The notes beneath the pieces are model-generated. The model was given only the letters and a program-made list of their open reading frames with translations. It was not told where the DNA came from and ran no database searches. Made by a program: the position numbers and the translations under genes. From Mesostigma viride (Eukaryota > Streptophyta > Mesostigmatophyceae > Mesostigmatales > Mesostigmataceae): DNA of 64,000 nt. The stretch lies in contig RPFO01000188.1 in assembly GCA_009746045.1 (NCBI GenBank), positions 2,146,874-2,210,873 on the forward strand. The letters run 5' to 3'. Positions 34,101-44,862 of the stretch are shown piece after piece (within the stretch, counting starts at the first letter, position 1; each line of letters opens with the position of its first letter).

Positions 34101-37100
34101 GGAACGTGTGCTTGGTCAGTGGGTGGAACGTGTGCTTGGTCAGTGGGTGGAACGTGTGCTTGGTCAGTGGGTGGAACGTGTGCTTGGTCAGTGGGTGGAA
34201 CGTGTGCTTGGTCAGTGGGTGGAACGTGTGCTTGGTCAGTGGGTGGAACGTGTGCTTGGTCAGTGGGTGGAACGTGTGCTTGGTCAGTGGGTGGAACATG
34301 TGCTTGGTCAGTGGGTGGAACGTGTGCTTGGTCAGTGGGTGGAACGTGTGCTTGGTCAGTGGGTGGAACGTGTGCTTGGTCAGTGGGTGGAACGTGTGCT
34401 TGGTCAGTGGGTGGAACGTGTGCTTGGTCAGTGGGTGGAACGTGTGCTTGGTCAGTGGGTGGAACGTGTGCTTGGTCAGTGGGTGGAACGTGTGCTTGGT
34501 CAGTGGGTGGAACGTGTGCTTGGTCAGTGGGTGGAACGTGTGCTTGGTCAGTGGGTGGAACGTGTGCTTGGTCAGTGGGTGGAACATGTGCTTGGTCAGT
34601 GGGTGGAACGTGTGCTTGGTCAGTGGGTGGAACGTGTGCTTGGTCAGTGGGTGGAACGTGTGCTTGGTCAGTGGGTGGAACGTGTGCTTGGTCAGTGGGT
34701 GGAACGTGTGCTTGGTCAGTGGGTGGAACGTGTGCTTGGTCAGTGGGTGGAACGTGTGCTTGGTCAGTGGGTGGAACATGTGCTTGGTCAGTGGGTGGAA
34801 CGTGTGCTTGGTCAGTGGGTGGAACGTGTGCTTGGTCAGTGGGTGGAACGTGTGCTTGGTCAGTGGGTGGAACGTGTGCTTGGTCAGTGGGTGGAACATG
34901 TGCTTGGTCAGTGGGTGGAACGTGTGCTTGGTCAGTGGGTGGAACATGTGCTTGGTCAGTGGGTGGAACGTGTGCTTGGTCAGTGGGTGGAACGTGTGCT
35001 TGGTCAGTGGGTGGAACGTGTGCTTGGTCAGTGGGTGGAACGTGTGCTTGGTCAGTGGGTGGAACGTGTGCTTGGTCAGTGGGTGGAACGTGTGCTTGGT
35101 CAGTGGGTGGAACGTGTGCTTGGTCAGTGGGTGGAACGTGTGCTTGGTCAGTGGGTGGAACGTGTGCTTGGTCAGTGGGTGGAACGTGTGCTTGGTCAGT
35201 GGGTGGAACGTGTGCTTGGTCAGTGGGTGGAACGTGTGCTTGGTCAGTGGGTGGAACGTGTGCTTGGTCAGTGGGTGGAACGTGTGCTTGGTCAGTGGGT
35301 GGAACGTGTGCTTGGTCAGTGGGTGGAACGTGTGCTTGGTCAGTGGGTGGAACATGTGCTTGGTCAGTGGGTGGAACGTGTGCTTGGTCAGTGGGTGGAA
35401 CGTGTGCTTGGTCAGTGGGTGGAACGTGTGCTTGGTCAGTGGGTGGAACGTGTGCTTGGTCAGTGGGTGGAACGTGTGCTTGGTCAGTGGGTGGAACGTG
35501 TGCTTGGTCAGTGGGTGGAACGTGTGCTTGGTCAGTGGGTGGAACGTGTGCTTGGTCAGTGGGTGGAACGTGTGCTTGGTCAGTGGGTGGAACATGTGCT
35601 TGGTCAGTGGGTGGAACGTGTGCTTGGTCAGTGGGTGGAACGTGTGCTTGGTCAGTGGGTGGAACGTGTGCTTGGTCAGTGGGTGGAACGTGTGCTTGGT
35701 CAGTGGGTGGAACGTGTGCTTGGTCAGTGGGTGGAACATGTGCTTGGTCAGTGGGTGGAACGTGTGCTTGGTCAGTGGGTGGAACGTGTGCTTGGTCAGT
35801 GGGTGGAACGTGTGCTTGGTCAGTGGGTGGAACGTGTGCTTGGTCAGTGGGTGGAACGTGTGCTTGGTCAGTGGGTGGAACGTGTGCTTGGTCAGTGGGT
35901 GGAACGTGTGCTTGGTCAGTGGGTGGAACGTGTGCTTGGTCAGTGGGTGGAACGTGTGCTTGGTCAGTGGGTGGAACATGTGCTTGGTCAGTGGGTGGAA
36001 CGTGTGCTTGGTCAGTGGGTGGAACGTGTGCTTGGTCAGTGGGTGGAACGTGTGCTTGGTCAGTGGGTGGAACGTGTGCTTGGTCAGTGGGTGGAACGTG
36101 TGCTTGGTCAGTGGGTGGAACGTGTGCTTGGTCAGTGGGTGGAACGTGTGCTTGGTCAGTGGGTGGAACGTGTGCTTGGTCAGTGGGTGGAACGTGTGCT
36201 TGGTCAGTGGGTGGAACGTGTGCTTGGTCAGTGGGTGGAACATGTGCTTGGTCAGTGGGTGGAACATGTGCTTGGTCAGTGGGTGGAACGTGTGCTTGGT
36301 CAGTGGGTGGAACATGTGCTTGGTCAGTGGGTGGAACGTGTGCTTGGTCAGTGGGTGGAACGTGTGCTTGGTCAGTGGGTGGAACGTGTGCTTGGTCAGT
36401 GGGTGGAACGTGTGCTTGGTCAGTGGGTGGAACGTGTGCTTGGTCAGTGGGTGGAACATGTGCTTGGTCAGTGGGTGGAACGTGTGCTTGGTCAGTGGGT
36501 GGAACGTGTGCTTGGTCAGTGGGTGGAACATGTGCTTGGTCAGTGGGTGGAACGTGTGCTTGGTCAGTGGGTGGAACGTGTGCTTGGTCAGTGGGTGGAA
36601 CGTGTGCTTGGTCAGTGGGTGGAACGTGTGCTTGGTCAGTGGGTGGAACGTGTGCTTGGTCAGTGGGTGGAACGTGTGCTTGGTCAGTGGGTGGAACGTG
36701 TGCTTGGTCAGTGGGTGGAACGTGTGCTTGGTCAGTGGGTGGAACGTGTGCTTGGTCAGTGGGTGGAACGTGTGCTTGGTCAGTGGGTGGAACGTGTGCT
36801 TGGTCAGTGGGTGGAACGTGTGCTTGGTCAGTGGGTGGAACATGTGCTTGGTCAGTGGGTGGAACGTGTGCTTGGTCAGTGGGTGGAACGTGTGCTTGGT
36901 CAGTGGGTGGAACGTGTGCTTGGTCAGTGGGTGGAACGTGTGCTTGGTCAGTGGGTGGAACGTGTGCTTGGTCAGTGGGTGGAACGTGTGCTTGGTCAGT
37001 GGGTGGAACGTGTGCTTGGTCAGTGGGTGGAACATGTGCTTGGTCAGTGGGTGGAACGTGTGCTTGGTCAGTGGGTGGAACGTGTGCTTGGTCAGTGGGT

Positions 37101-37999
37101 GGAACGTGTGCTTGGTCAGTGGGTGGAACGTGTGCTTGGTCAGTGGGTGGAACGTGTGCTTGGTCAGTGGGTGGAACGTGTGCTTGGTCAGTGGGTGGAA
37201 CATGTGCTTGGTCAGTGGGTGGAACGTGTGCTTGGTCAGTGGGTGGAACGTGTGCTTGGTCAGTGGGTGGAACATGTGCTTGGTCAGTGGGTGGAACGTG
37301 TGCTTGGTCAGTGGGTGGAACGTGTGCTTGGTCAGTGGGTGGAACGTGTGCTTGGTCAGTGGGTGGAACATGTGCTTGGTCAGTGGGTGGAACGTGTGCT
37401 TGGTCAGTGGGTGGAACATGTGCTTGGTCAGTGGGTGGAACGTGTGCTTGGTCAGTGGGTGGAACGTGTGCTTGGTCAGTGGGTGGAACGTGTGCTTGGT
37501 CAGTGGGTGGAACGTGTGCTTGGTCAGTGGGTGGAACGTGTGCTTGGTCAGTGGGTGGAACGTGTGCTTGGTCAGTGGGTGGAACGTGTGCTTGGTCAGT
37601 GGGTGGAACATGTGCTTGGTCAGTGGGTCGAACGTGTGCTTGGTCAGTGGGTGGAGTTCACGTTTGCTTGGTCAGTGGATGGAACGTGTGCAGCTTGGTC
37701 AGTGGGTGGAGTTCACGTGTGCTTGGTCAGTGGATGGAACGTGTGCTTGGTCAGTGGGTGGAACGTGTGCTTGGTCAGTAATTATAGGGAACGTGTGGTT
37801 GGTCAGTGGGTGGAACGTGTGCTTGGTCAATAATTATACTTATAGGGAACGTGTGCTTGGTCAATAATTATAGGGAACATGTGCTTGGTCAGTGGGTGGA
37901 TCGTGCGCTCGGTCAGTGGGTGGTCAGCGGGTGGCACGTGTGCTTGGTCAGTGGATGGAACGTGTGCTTGGTCAGTGGGTGGCACGTGTGCTTGGTGTA
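22126..37999. repeat. Giant 24-bp satellite array, about 650 units
   Basis: The unit is 24 bp, TGTGCTTGGTCAG followed by TGGGTGGAACG. The core (about 24.6-37.6 kb) is nearly uniform: the main variation is AACG versus AACA at the end of the unit. Both edges are degenerate: 22.1-24.2 kb has GGCACG, GGCAGG, TCATTG, TCAATG, TTCGTC and an inserted CAG, and 37.64-38.0 kb has GTTCACG and AATAATTATAGGGAACG variants. Single-base or short deletions occur near 24200, 24470, 24564, 26338 and 30024. The unit has no stop codon in any + frame and in two - frames, so ORFs above 4,900 codons span it in all three + frames. I do not regard them as genes. Confidence 0.97.
22215..23805. repeat. Higher-order duplication inside the satellite edge
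   Basis: A block of variant units starting CTTGATCATTGGGTGG at 22215 recurs at 23082 (offset 867 bp, that is 36 units plus the 3-bp CAG insertion). The same series of rare variants (GGCACG, inserted CAG, TCATTG, GGCAGG, TCAATG, TTCGTC) follows in the same order to about 23800. Confidence 0.85.
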
Positions 38000-39554
38000 C
38001 AGTGTACGTGGGTGGGAGGATTACCATCGCCATGATAGTTCTTAGAAACATGACAAAGGTAGAGACACTGTCTCCTTTAATGCATTTATCTGGTGATGCA
38101 AAAAATGCCCGGTAAAGTTCCTGTGCAGATTGATCATGACAATTTACAAAACAAAATCGAGCTCAAAATCCAAAGCGTAGTTCCCGGGCCGTTTGCTTGG
38201 GCTTGACGCTCAGGATGCCACGCCGTGGTCCATGCCATTCCCCGCAGGCAGCATAGTTGCTTTCAAAACACCAGCCCACGCAGATGCAGCAAGAACAGGA
38301 ACGGGGAGGAGTTGCTCCAAGTCAGGGTGGTAGGTGGGTGGGTGGCAGGTGCCGGGGGTAGTTGCAGTTGTGGTGTAACACATGGAGAAGCGGTCCCTGC
38401 AGCCCCCAAATCTGCCAACAAATCAATTGAGGGACATTCCACAGCACTGTCAGTGATCCCGTCGAAACACAACAGCCCCCAGTTAGAAGAACGACGGCAC
38501 ACATGCACCAATGATAGGGAATGACGCACCGGAGAGGCCCAGTATGCCAACGGCTGGCTGACCGAAACACAATGGAAAAGTGTTTTCTTCAACTGTCCCA
38601 CTGAGTTAATGATAGCCTTTGTAATGCTAGGCAGACTAGCTAGCCACGGGTTGCTAGATAAGAACTCTTCCAACGTATTTTCTTTTTATATACTGCGTGT
38701 GTGGTCCTCCACGTGCCCGGCTTGTTGGGGATTGACTTGAGAGTTTTTAACGTGTTGTTGGGTGGAACAAGTTGGTTGTTTGCACAAATACACACATGAT
38801 TTGCACAAATACACACAGCCCAAGATAGGCATCACATATGGTGCTCAGGCATGTCGTCCTGCCAGCCTTGTTGTTAAGGGTACACTGACAAGGTTGGCTG
38901 TGCCGATGGAGGGTTGGGTCGTATGACGTGCCTGGCATCCTATTTGCACTCCGTGATCAAAGTGGGCATGTTTTTGAGTGTCTAGGGTGGCAAAACACAT
39001 GTCATTTTGGCTCAGCACTAGCTGAGTTCTCTTTTCTTTTTGTGCATGTCCAAGTGGCATAACAGGAAAATCAATAACTTGAGCTACGCTTGTCCGAGAA
39101 TGAGCTCAAACTTTGCGGTTGTGTTGCCCCCCACTCAGTGTACTTTCGAATGTGTGGATGACCTGGGCAATTCGATGCGTTCATGATTGGATTTTGTGGG
39201 CTAAAAAAAGTACCCATTTTGCAGGGAAATTGATAACTCAAACAAATGTGATTATTTTGACGATGTGAATAGCCCTGGTTTTGTAAAAGAATGTGGGGGG
39301 ACTTTGCAATAGTTCATGGGCGAGTCATTTGGATGAGTGGTTTATCTTGGGCAAAATATTCATACATACCGTCTTTAAATTTTTTTTTCTACCTCGCCAC
39401 CAGTGCGTGGTTGGGGGTAGTACCCCCAACCTGTGGTGGTATGAATGTCCAAACATTATATTTATGGTACCCAATCATCACTAGATCATTTGGTTGTGCA
39501 TTGGCATTGATATTCATAAAGTCAGTTTTCAGGCTGTTGGGCGTGAGAGTCCCC
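38000..39554. other. No recognised gene
   Basis: A 136-codon minus ORF (38673-38263) and shorter ones match nothing I know. Two similar AT-rich sentences (GAAAATCAATAACTTGAG near 39066 and GAAATTGATAACTCAAAC near 39229) lie 160 bp apart. Confidence 0.35.
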
Positions 39555-39558
39555 TTAA

Positions 39559-41256
39559 CCCCTCATTGGTCCCATTTCAAGCCGATAAATCGGCTGCAAT
39601 ATGCTAAATTTGCAAACCACCCCACAGCCAACCTACCAACATCCAAGGGCTGTCCTTGGGGGTCAAGCATGTCCATGAGTTGCCCTTCAGGGTGAGCAAC
39701 CTCACATCTGCAGGGTAGGCCATAGAAAACTACCGCCAAAGTTAGGGGGGTCGAGACGCGCGTTTTCATTTTTGGTAGAATGTGCATTTTGAATTATGTT
39801 ATAAGACCTAGGCACCTACCACTTCAGGGATGATAAACAATTAGTTGCTGAACAGTTCGAGCCTGCATTGTTGGGGTCATCATTTGGGTGGGTATACCAG
39901 CAGTTACACCCAGTACAGCCCATAGGGGTACCGTTGGTAAAAAGCAACCAAGGGGGTAGGGGTCGGCATACTACCTACTAATACCTACTAATATGGCCAC
40001 CAACCATGCCATACAATACATTTCCCTTCCACAATGATGGGGAAACATACACTGCATCATCACACTGCCCTTACATGGCACCTATGCGCACGTGCCACCT
40101 TGTCCATGCACGTAGGTAACGTGGTACGGATACCCTACGCAAGGCATGCATTCTAGGAGGCAGCCACCAACAAACTAGTGACGTTGAGCCTATTTCAGCC
40201 TGCCCTAGCAAGGAGAATCTAGGCCTAAGCTGCTATAGCTTGCCAGGTGATGGCCAGCACACCTGGTGGCACATGCTATCAATGGGAAGCTTTTACTCAC
40301 CAGTTACGTGCTTGATGATGCCACAGAGACCAGCCAACTGCCTCACACTCATGCAATATGTGTATGGGAAATGTATAACAAACATATATGAAGGTATTCA
40401 AACCCATACAGCATCTAAAACTTATCACCATCACACTGTGGCAGGTCAACTGACTGAGGGAAGCATCTAAGAAGGGTGTTTTAGAAAGGGGCCAGGCCAG
40501 GGTCAAGAAAGAGCATGAATAATGCAAAAAGAATGTGCTACACGAGCTAGAACGTATATATAAACGTCAAACATCGATAGGATAACGATGCTGAAGCATT
40601 ACCAGGCATGGATGGCGTTACCTTGGCCCAGGCGGTGGCTGCAAAATGGCGCATTTCGGCACACCAAAGTTGTGCAGCATGGTCGCTAGATTCGGCGATT
40701 TCTGGCCACCCTTGCACGTTTACGACTACAATTCATCATTAAAAGCACAAAGAAACCAATATATCCTTTAAAATACGTCGGAAAGGTATTGCTGTCAACG
40801 TTTCTATCGTCCGGCCTGATCGCAGTTTTTTCCAGCAAGATAGCTGCCGACACCTATCAAATGGCATTCCCGCGAACCAAAAATTGGCCTTCGTGATCTT
40901 TAGGATGTATAAAATCAATTTCCTAAGTTTGGCCAGAAAATTCGAACGCAAACGTAAATGCCATGCGTGGGCGCAAGCCGCCATGGCGACGTCGTCGTTT
41001 TCCGGAATGCACGTTGTACGTGAAAAAGTACCCTGGCCCCTTATACTTTGACCGGCCAGAACACCTCTATAACTTTGTCAGAAGTATGCAAACCCTAGTA
41101 CCATGCTGTGAGGAAAAGTATAAACTTTCGATCTTCTCAGCTAAACGTTTCCTAATTCTCAAGAGTTTTCGCGCAATTTGGTCCCCCGCGGAACAGCCGA
41201 TGCATCGGCTCTAAGTCGATTTTTGGGGGAAAATCGGCTGCCAGACCAATGAGGGG
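39559..41256. mobile_element. Non-autonomous piggyBac-like transposon
   Basis: The ends are a perfect 13-bp inverted repeat CCCCTCATTGGTC / GACCAATGAGGGG, flanked on both sides by TTAA (39555-39558 and 41257-41260). TTAA duplication with CCC-starting ends is the hallmark of piggyBac-type elements. Near each end are palindromes with AGCCGAT/ATCGGCT (39580-39595, 41196-41213). The 1.7-kb interior has only short ORFs (for example 40963-41214, 83 codons) and no transposase, so it would need a transposase supplied in trans. Confidence 0.65.
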
Positions 41257-41574
41257 TTAATTGTATATATCTTTCAACGCTCATGTCGACATGCTTCCTA
41301 CTGCATGTCGTATTACCACAATGCTTTGTGCCTCTTGTTCGTGAACGCAGGACGACGGTCTGATTAAGTACTGAACTCCATTATTTCCCCGTGTCAGGGA
41401 CGCGCCTTCTGAACTTGTACGTTACTAATTCTTCAAGCCTGAAACTCTATTAGTACGCTATTGATTGAGCTTGATATCATAATATGCAGCTCAGAAGTCT
41501 TGTACAAGTTGTGCTCATGCATAAAGCTATAATGCATGCGTTGGTAGCATATTCTAATGGTTTCATAGCATATT

Positions 41575-42264
41575 TTGTCTTGTCATCTATCTGTTTTTGT
41601 ATCATCGCCTTCTTCCATGCAATTTAGTGGCTGGCATTACAACAGCATGGTGTGTCCCACTGCTGCTTCATGCCAGCCAAAGCCACCACCACCCCTGCAG
41701 CCACGGCCACGCATGCAGCCCCAGCCACGCATGCAGCCACAGCCATGGGTGGTGCCCCAGCCACGCATGCAACCACAACATGGATGTGTGCAGATGGCAA
41801 GTAACGTGTGCCACGCCCCCCGCTCACCGGGCCCAAATGTATTTAAGCTGCGCATGTCAACCGCTTTGCGTGCGGAATTCGATCGAGCTTCATGTACACA
41901 CACAACAAACAATCCGCGCGCACCGTGGTCGATGCAGCGCAAGGGTCAAGGCGAGGGTTGTGGCAAGGGCCCTGCAAAGGGCTCCGCCAAGGGTCAAGGC
42001 CAAGGTTGTGCCAAGGGCCGCGCCAAGGGCCGTGCCAAGGGTCAAGGCCAGGGTTGTGCCAAGGGCCGTGCCAAGGGTCAAGGCCAGGGTTGTGCCAAGG
42101 GCCGCGCCAAGGGTTGCGCCAAGGGTCAAGGCCAGGGTTGTGCCAAGGGCCGTGCCAAGGGTCAAGGCCAGGGTTGTGCCACTTGGGCCGCACCAAGGGT
42201 TGCGCCAAGGGTTGCGTCAAGGGTTGTGCCAAGGCTTGCCCCACAGGGTCTCCAACACCCATGA
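41575..42264 (+). CDS. Possible low-complexity basic protein with KGQGQGCAKGRA repeats
   Basis: A 229-codon frame. Its first part has MQPQPR repeats (about residues 45-65). Its second part (about 122-200) is built from alternating AKGRAKG and KGQGQGC blocks, histone-H1-like in Lys, Ala and Gly. At DNA level 41940-42245 is a degenerate minisatellite of GCCAAGGGC and CAAGGCCAGGGTTGT units. It is open in three + frames as well, so coding is doubtful. The first codon of the frame is not a strong start. Confidence 0.3.
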   Translation: MSCHLSVFVSSPSSMQFSGWHYNSMVCPTAASCQPKPPPPLQPRPRMQPQPRMQPQPWVVPQPRMQPQHGCVQMASNVCHAPRSPGPNVFKLRMSTALRAEFDRASCTHTTNNPRAPWSMQRKGQGEGCGKGPAKGSAKGQGQGCAKGRAKGRAKGQGQGCAKGRAKGQGQGCAKGRAKGCAKGQGQGCAKGRAKGQGQGCATWAAPRVAPRVASRVVPRLAPQGLQHP

Positions 42265-42392
42265 CGAAAGTGCAGGCCAGTAAACAGTGGCTTTTGCGCT
42301 TTCACGCCGAGTGGGCTTTAGCTTCATTTCGGTCTGGAGCTTCTTTGACGTCGCCAACGGTGAAAAAGGTGTGTACATGTGCCACTGTACAT

Positions 42393-43955
42393 ATTCGGTT
42401 TTCTCTGAATATAGTTTAATTAACGCATGCGGGAAAGATAAGGCCGCCATGCCTTGGCCTGGATGTGGAAGGCTGTCTGCGACATGGGCTGACTAATTCG
42501 ATCTGTACAAAGGGTTTCCTGCTCGCCCGAATTTTCCTTGGATGACCCGGTTGTTTATAAGGGTCGGTGGCTATTGATTAGCGGTCCGAGAAAATTAATT
42601 GTAGGTTTTATACGACTTGGTTGCAAAGATTCGTGTTTGGTTGCACCAGCTGAGGTTAGGTGGGGACCTGTAGGGTCGGCTGGTTGCTTACGAATCTTTG
42701 GCTGATTTGGGTTATTTAGTGAGTCGTGATTAATTATTGTATAGTGGATTCGGACCGGCCCAAGGGGTCGATGGGCGAGTTTTATGTTTGTCAGTCTTGG
42801 GAACCTTGTACAACTACCTGTACGGTTAACGCACTAGCCTGGGGGTGCGTGGCCACGCTGTTTGTAGTGGCGTTTTCAGCACTGTTCAGGCCGGCGTGTG
42901 ACGCATGCCGGTGTTAATTAATTTAGGATGATGTCAGCTTGTGTGTCGGCGGGCCATGCCTTAAGCAAGCTAGGCAGGCAATGATCCGCAATTGTTTCTT
43001 TCACAATGGCGGCAATGGCCGCCTGTGCAAAATTGCACATTCTAGCGCGGGTTGCATCTGTCTTGTAGCCGAGGCAGATGGTGGCACAACCGCTAAGTTG
43101 TTCGACCAAGCATAGTATAGTTGGTCGTGCAACGGAAAGAAAATTTAAATTTACCCCCATGTCGTTTTCCCCGGCTGCGGGTCTTTTTGACATGGGCGAA
43201 GGATGGGGCGCTACTCCGGCGGTTTGGCCAGCTTCGGCGGAGCTGTTTATAAGTTCTAAAACAGCTCTAGTGTCACATCGCAGGCTTGCCACCTTGCGAT
43301 GGTGCGTGGGACGTGACCTGGACTCAAAATGAACCAGGTTCCTGTCAGCAACGCCTTTTTTTTCATAAATATTTTTTGTGGCGGCAGGTCAGTTGTCCAG
43401 CTGCCCCTGCCGAGGGGGGTGGTTGGGGACAATAGGAGCCGCGCGAGAGTTGCGCTCCGAAGCTAGAAATTTCCCTATTGCGAGACTCGAGTTGGGGAGG
43501 GCGTCTAGGGAGGCGAGGCTACGCCAGACCTTTGTCGTTCCTTTTCGTCTCAGCACCTGCTGCGCGGCTCAGTCTATTATGGTGTCGTAAAACCTCTTTC
43601 CTTTTTGGACGGTTCCGGAATTGCGAAATGCTGGCTCTTTTTGAGGGCTTGCTTTTGGGGTGGTCACCGGCTTGTGTCGCATTGTAACCAGCGGGCCCCT
43701 GCGGGGGTTAATATAGCCTAGCGCGGGCTGAGTCGCCATTTAAGATGTTGCGACACGCTCTTTCGCGCACGGTGGTCATGAGTTTAATCGGCGCAATGGG
43801 GTTGGCGCCAGGGGGGGGTAATTGGGTGGAGGCTTCTTGCTTCCGCGTGCGGATTGAGAAACCTTAAGGCCACTGTTAACTGCTGCATTTGTGGCAGGGC
43901 TCCACTTATTGTATTCAATCAAATGCTGGTCTTCTTGGGAGCTGAGTGATCTTAA
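42393..43955 (+). repeat. First copy of a tandem duplication (A-x-B)
   Basis: Segment A (42393-42997) and segment B (43830-43955) recur in the next copy; the 832-bp middle part x (42998-43829) occurs only here. A starts TCGGTTTTCTCTGAATATAG; B contains GCTTCTTGCTTCCGCGTGCG. Confidence 0.8.
42918..43292 (-). CDS. Hypothetical 124-residue ORF across segments A and x
   Basis: It reads with a balanced composition (LSVARPTILCLVEQLSGCAT, then IAAIVKETIADHCLPSLL) and predicted helices, but no family is recognised. In the second tandem copy only the last 27 residues survive because the middle is deleted. It may be a single exon or chance. Confidence 0.3.
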   Translation of the reverse strand: MASLRCDTRAVLELINSSAEAGQTAGVAPHPSPMSKRPAAGENDMGVNLNFLSVARPTILCLVEQLSGCATICLGYKTDATRARMCNFAQAAIAAIVKETIADHCLPSLLKAWPADTQADIILN

Positions 43956-44706
43956 TCGGTTTTCTCTGAATATAGTTTAATTAACGCATGCGGGAAAGAT
44001 AAGGCCGCCATGCCTTGGCCTGGATGTGGAAGGCTGTCTGCGACATGGGCTGACTAATTCGATCTGTACAAAGGGTTTCCTGCTCGCCCGAATTTTCCTT
44101 GGATGACCCGGTTGTTTATAAGGGTCGGTGGCTATTAATTAGCGGTCCGAGAAAATTAATTGTAGGTTTTATACGACTTTTGCAAAGATTCGTGTTTGGT
44201 TGCACCAGCTGAGGTTAGGTGGGGACCTGTAGGGTCGGCTGGTTGCTTACGAATCTTTGGCTGATTTGGGTTCTTTAGTGAGTCGTGATTAATTATTGTA
44301 TAGTGGATTCGGACCGGCCCAAGGGGTCGATGGGCGAGTTTTATGTTTGTCAGTCTTGGGAACCTTGTATAACTACCTGTACGGTTAACGCACTAGCCTG
44401 GGGGTGCGTGGCCACGTTGTTTGTAGTGGCGTTTTCAGCACTGTTCAGGCCGGCGTGTGACGCATGCCGGAGTTAATTAATTTAGGATGATGTCAGCTTG
44501 TGTGTCGGCGGGCCATGCCTTAAGCAAGCTAGGCAGGCAATGATCCGCAATTGTTTCTTTTCCCTCCCTCCCACCCTGGAGGCTTCTTGCTTCCGCGTGC
44601 GGATTGAGAAACCTTAAGGCCACTGTTAACTGCTGCATTTGTGGCAGGGCTCCACTTATTGTATTCAATCAAATGCTGGTCTTCTTGGGAGCTGAGTGAT
44701 CTTAAT
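43956..44706 (+). repeat. Second copy of the tandem duplication, middle deleted
   Basis: A' (43956-44560) and B' (44577-44706) are nearly identical to the first copy. The 832-bp middle is replaced by a 16-bp CCCTCCC-type filler, which suggests deletion repaired by end joining. Confidence 0.8.
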
Positions 44707-44862
44707 TGTATTTCGACTACATCTGTCCATTTAAGTTTGTGTTTGTGTGTGTGTGGTTTGTTTCAAATATCGAGATGTGGTTTGAATGTTGAAATTTTCA
44801 GCGTTTTGGCCCGTGCATTAATTTCTTCCCTGCCCCTGTTTAATGATGTGTGTCTATTGCAG

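Noticed and set aside
22098..37867. Three overlapping + ORFs of 4,900-5,230 codons and long minus ORFs (FHPLTKHT repeats) as giant repeat proteins
   Set aside because: All are produced by a 24-bp stop-free unit; three + frames are equally open and indels are tolerated, so there is no sign of coding selection.
22126..37999. CRISPR array
   Set aside because: The 24-bp units are directly adjacent with no unique spacers, and the DNA is eukaryotic.
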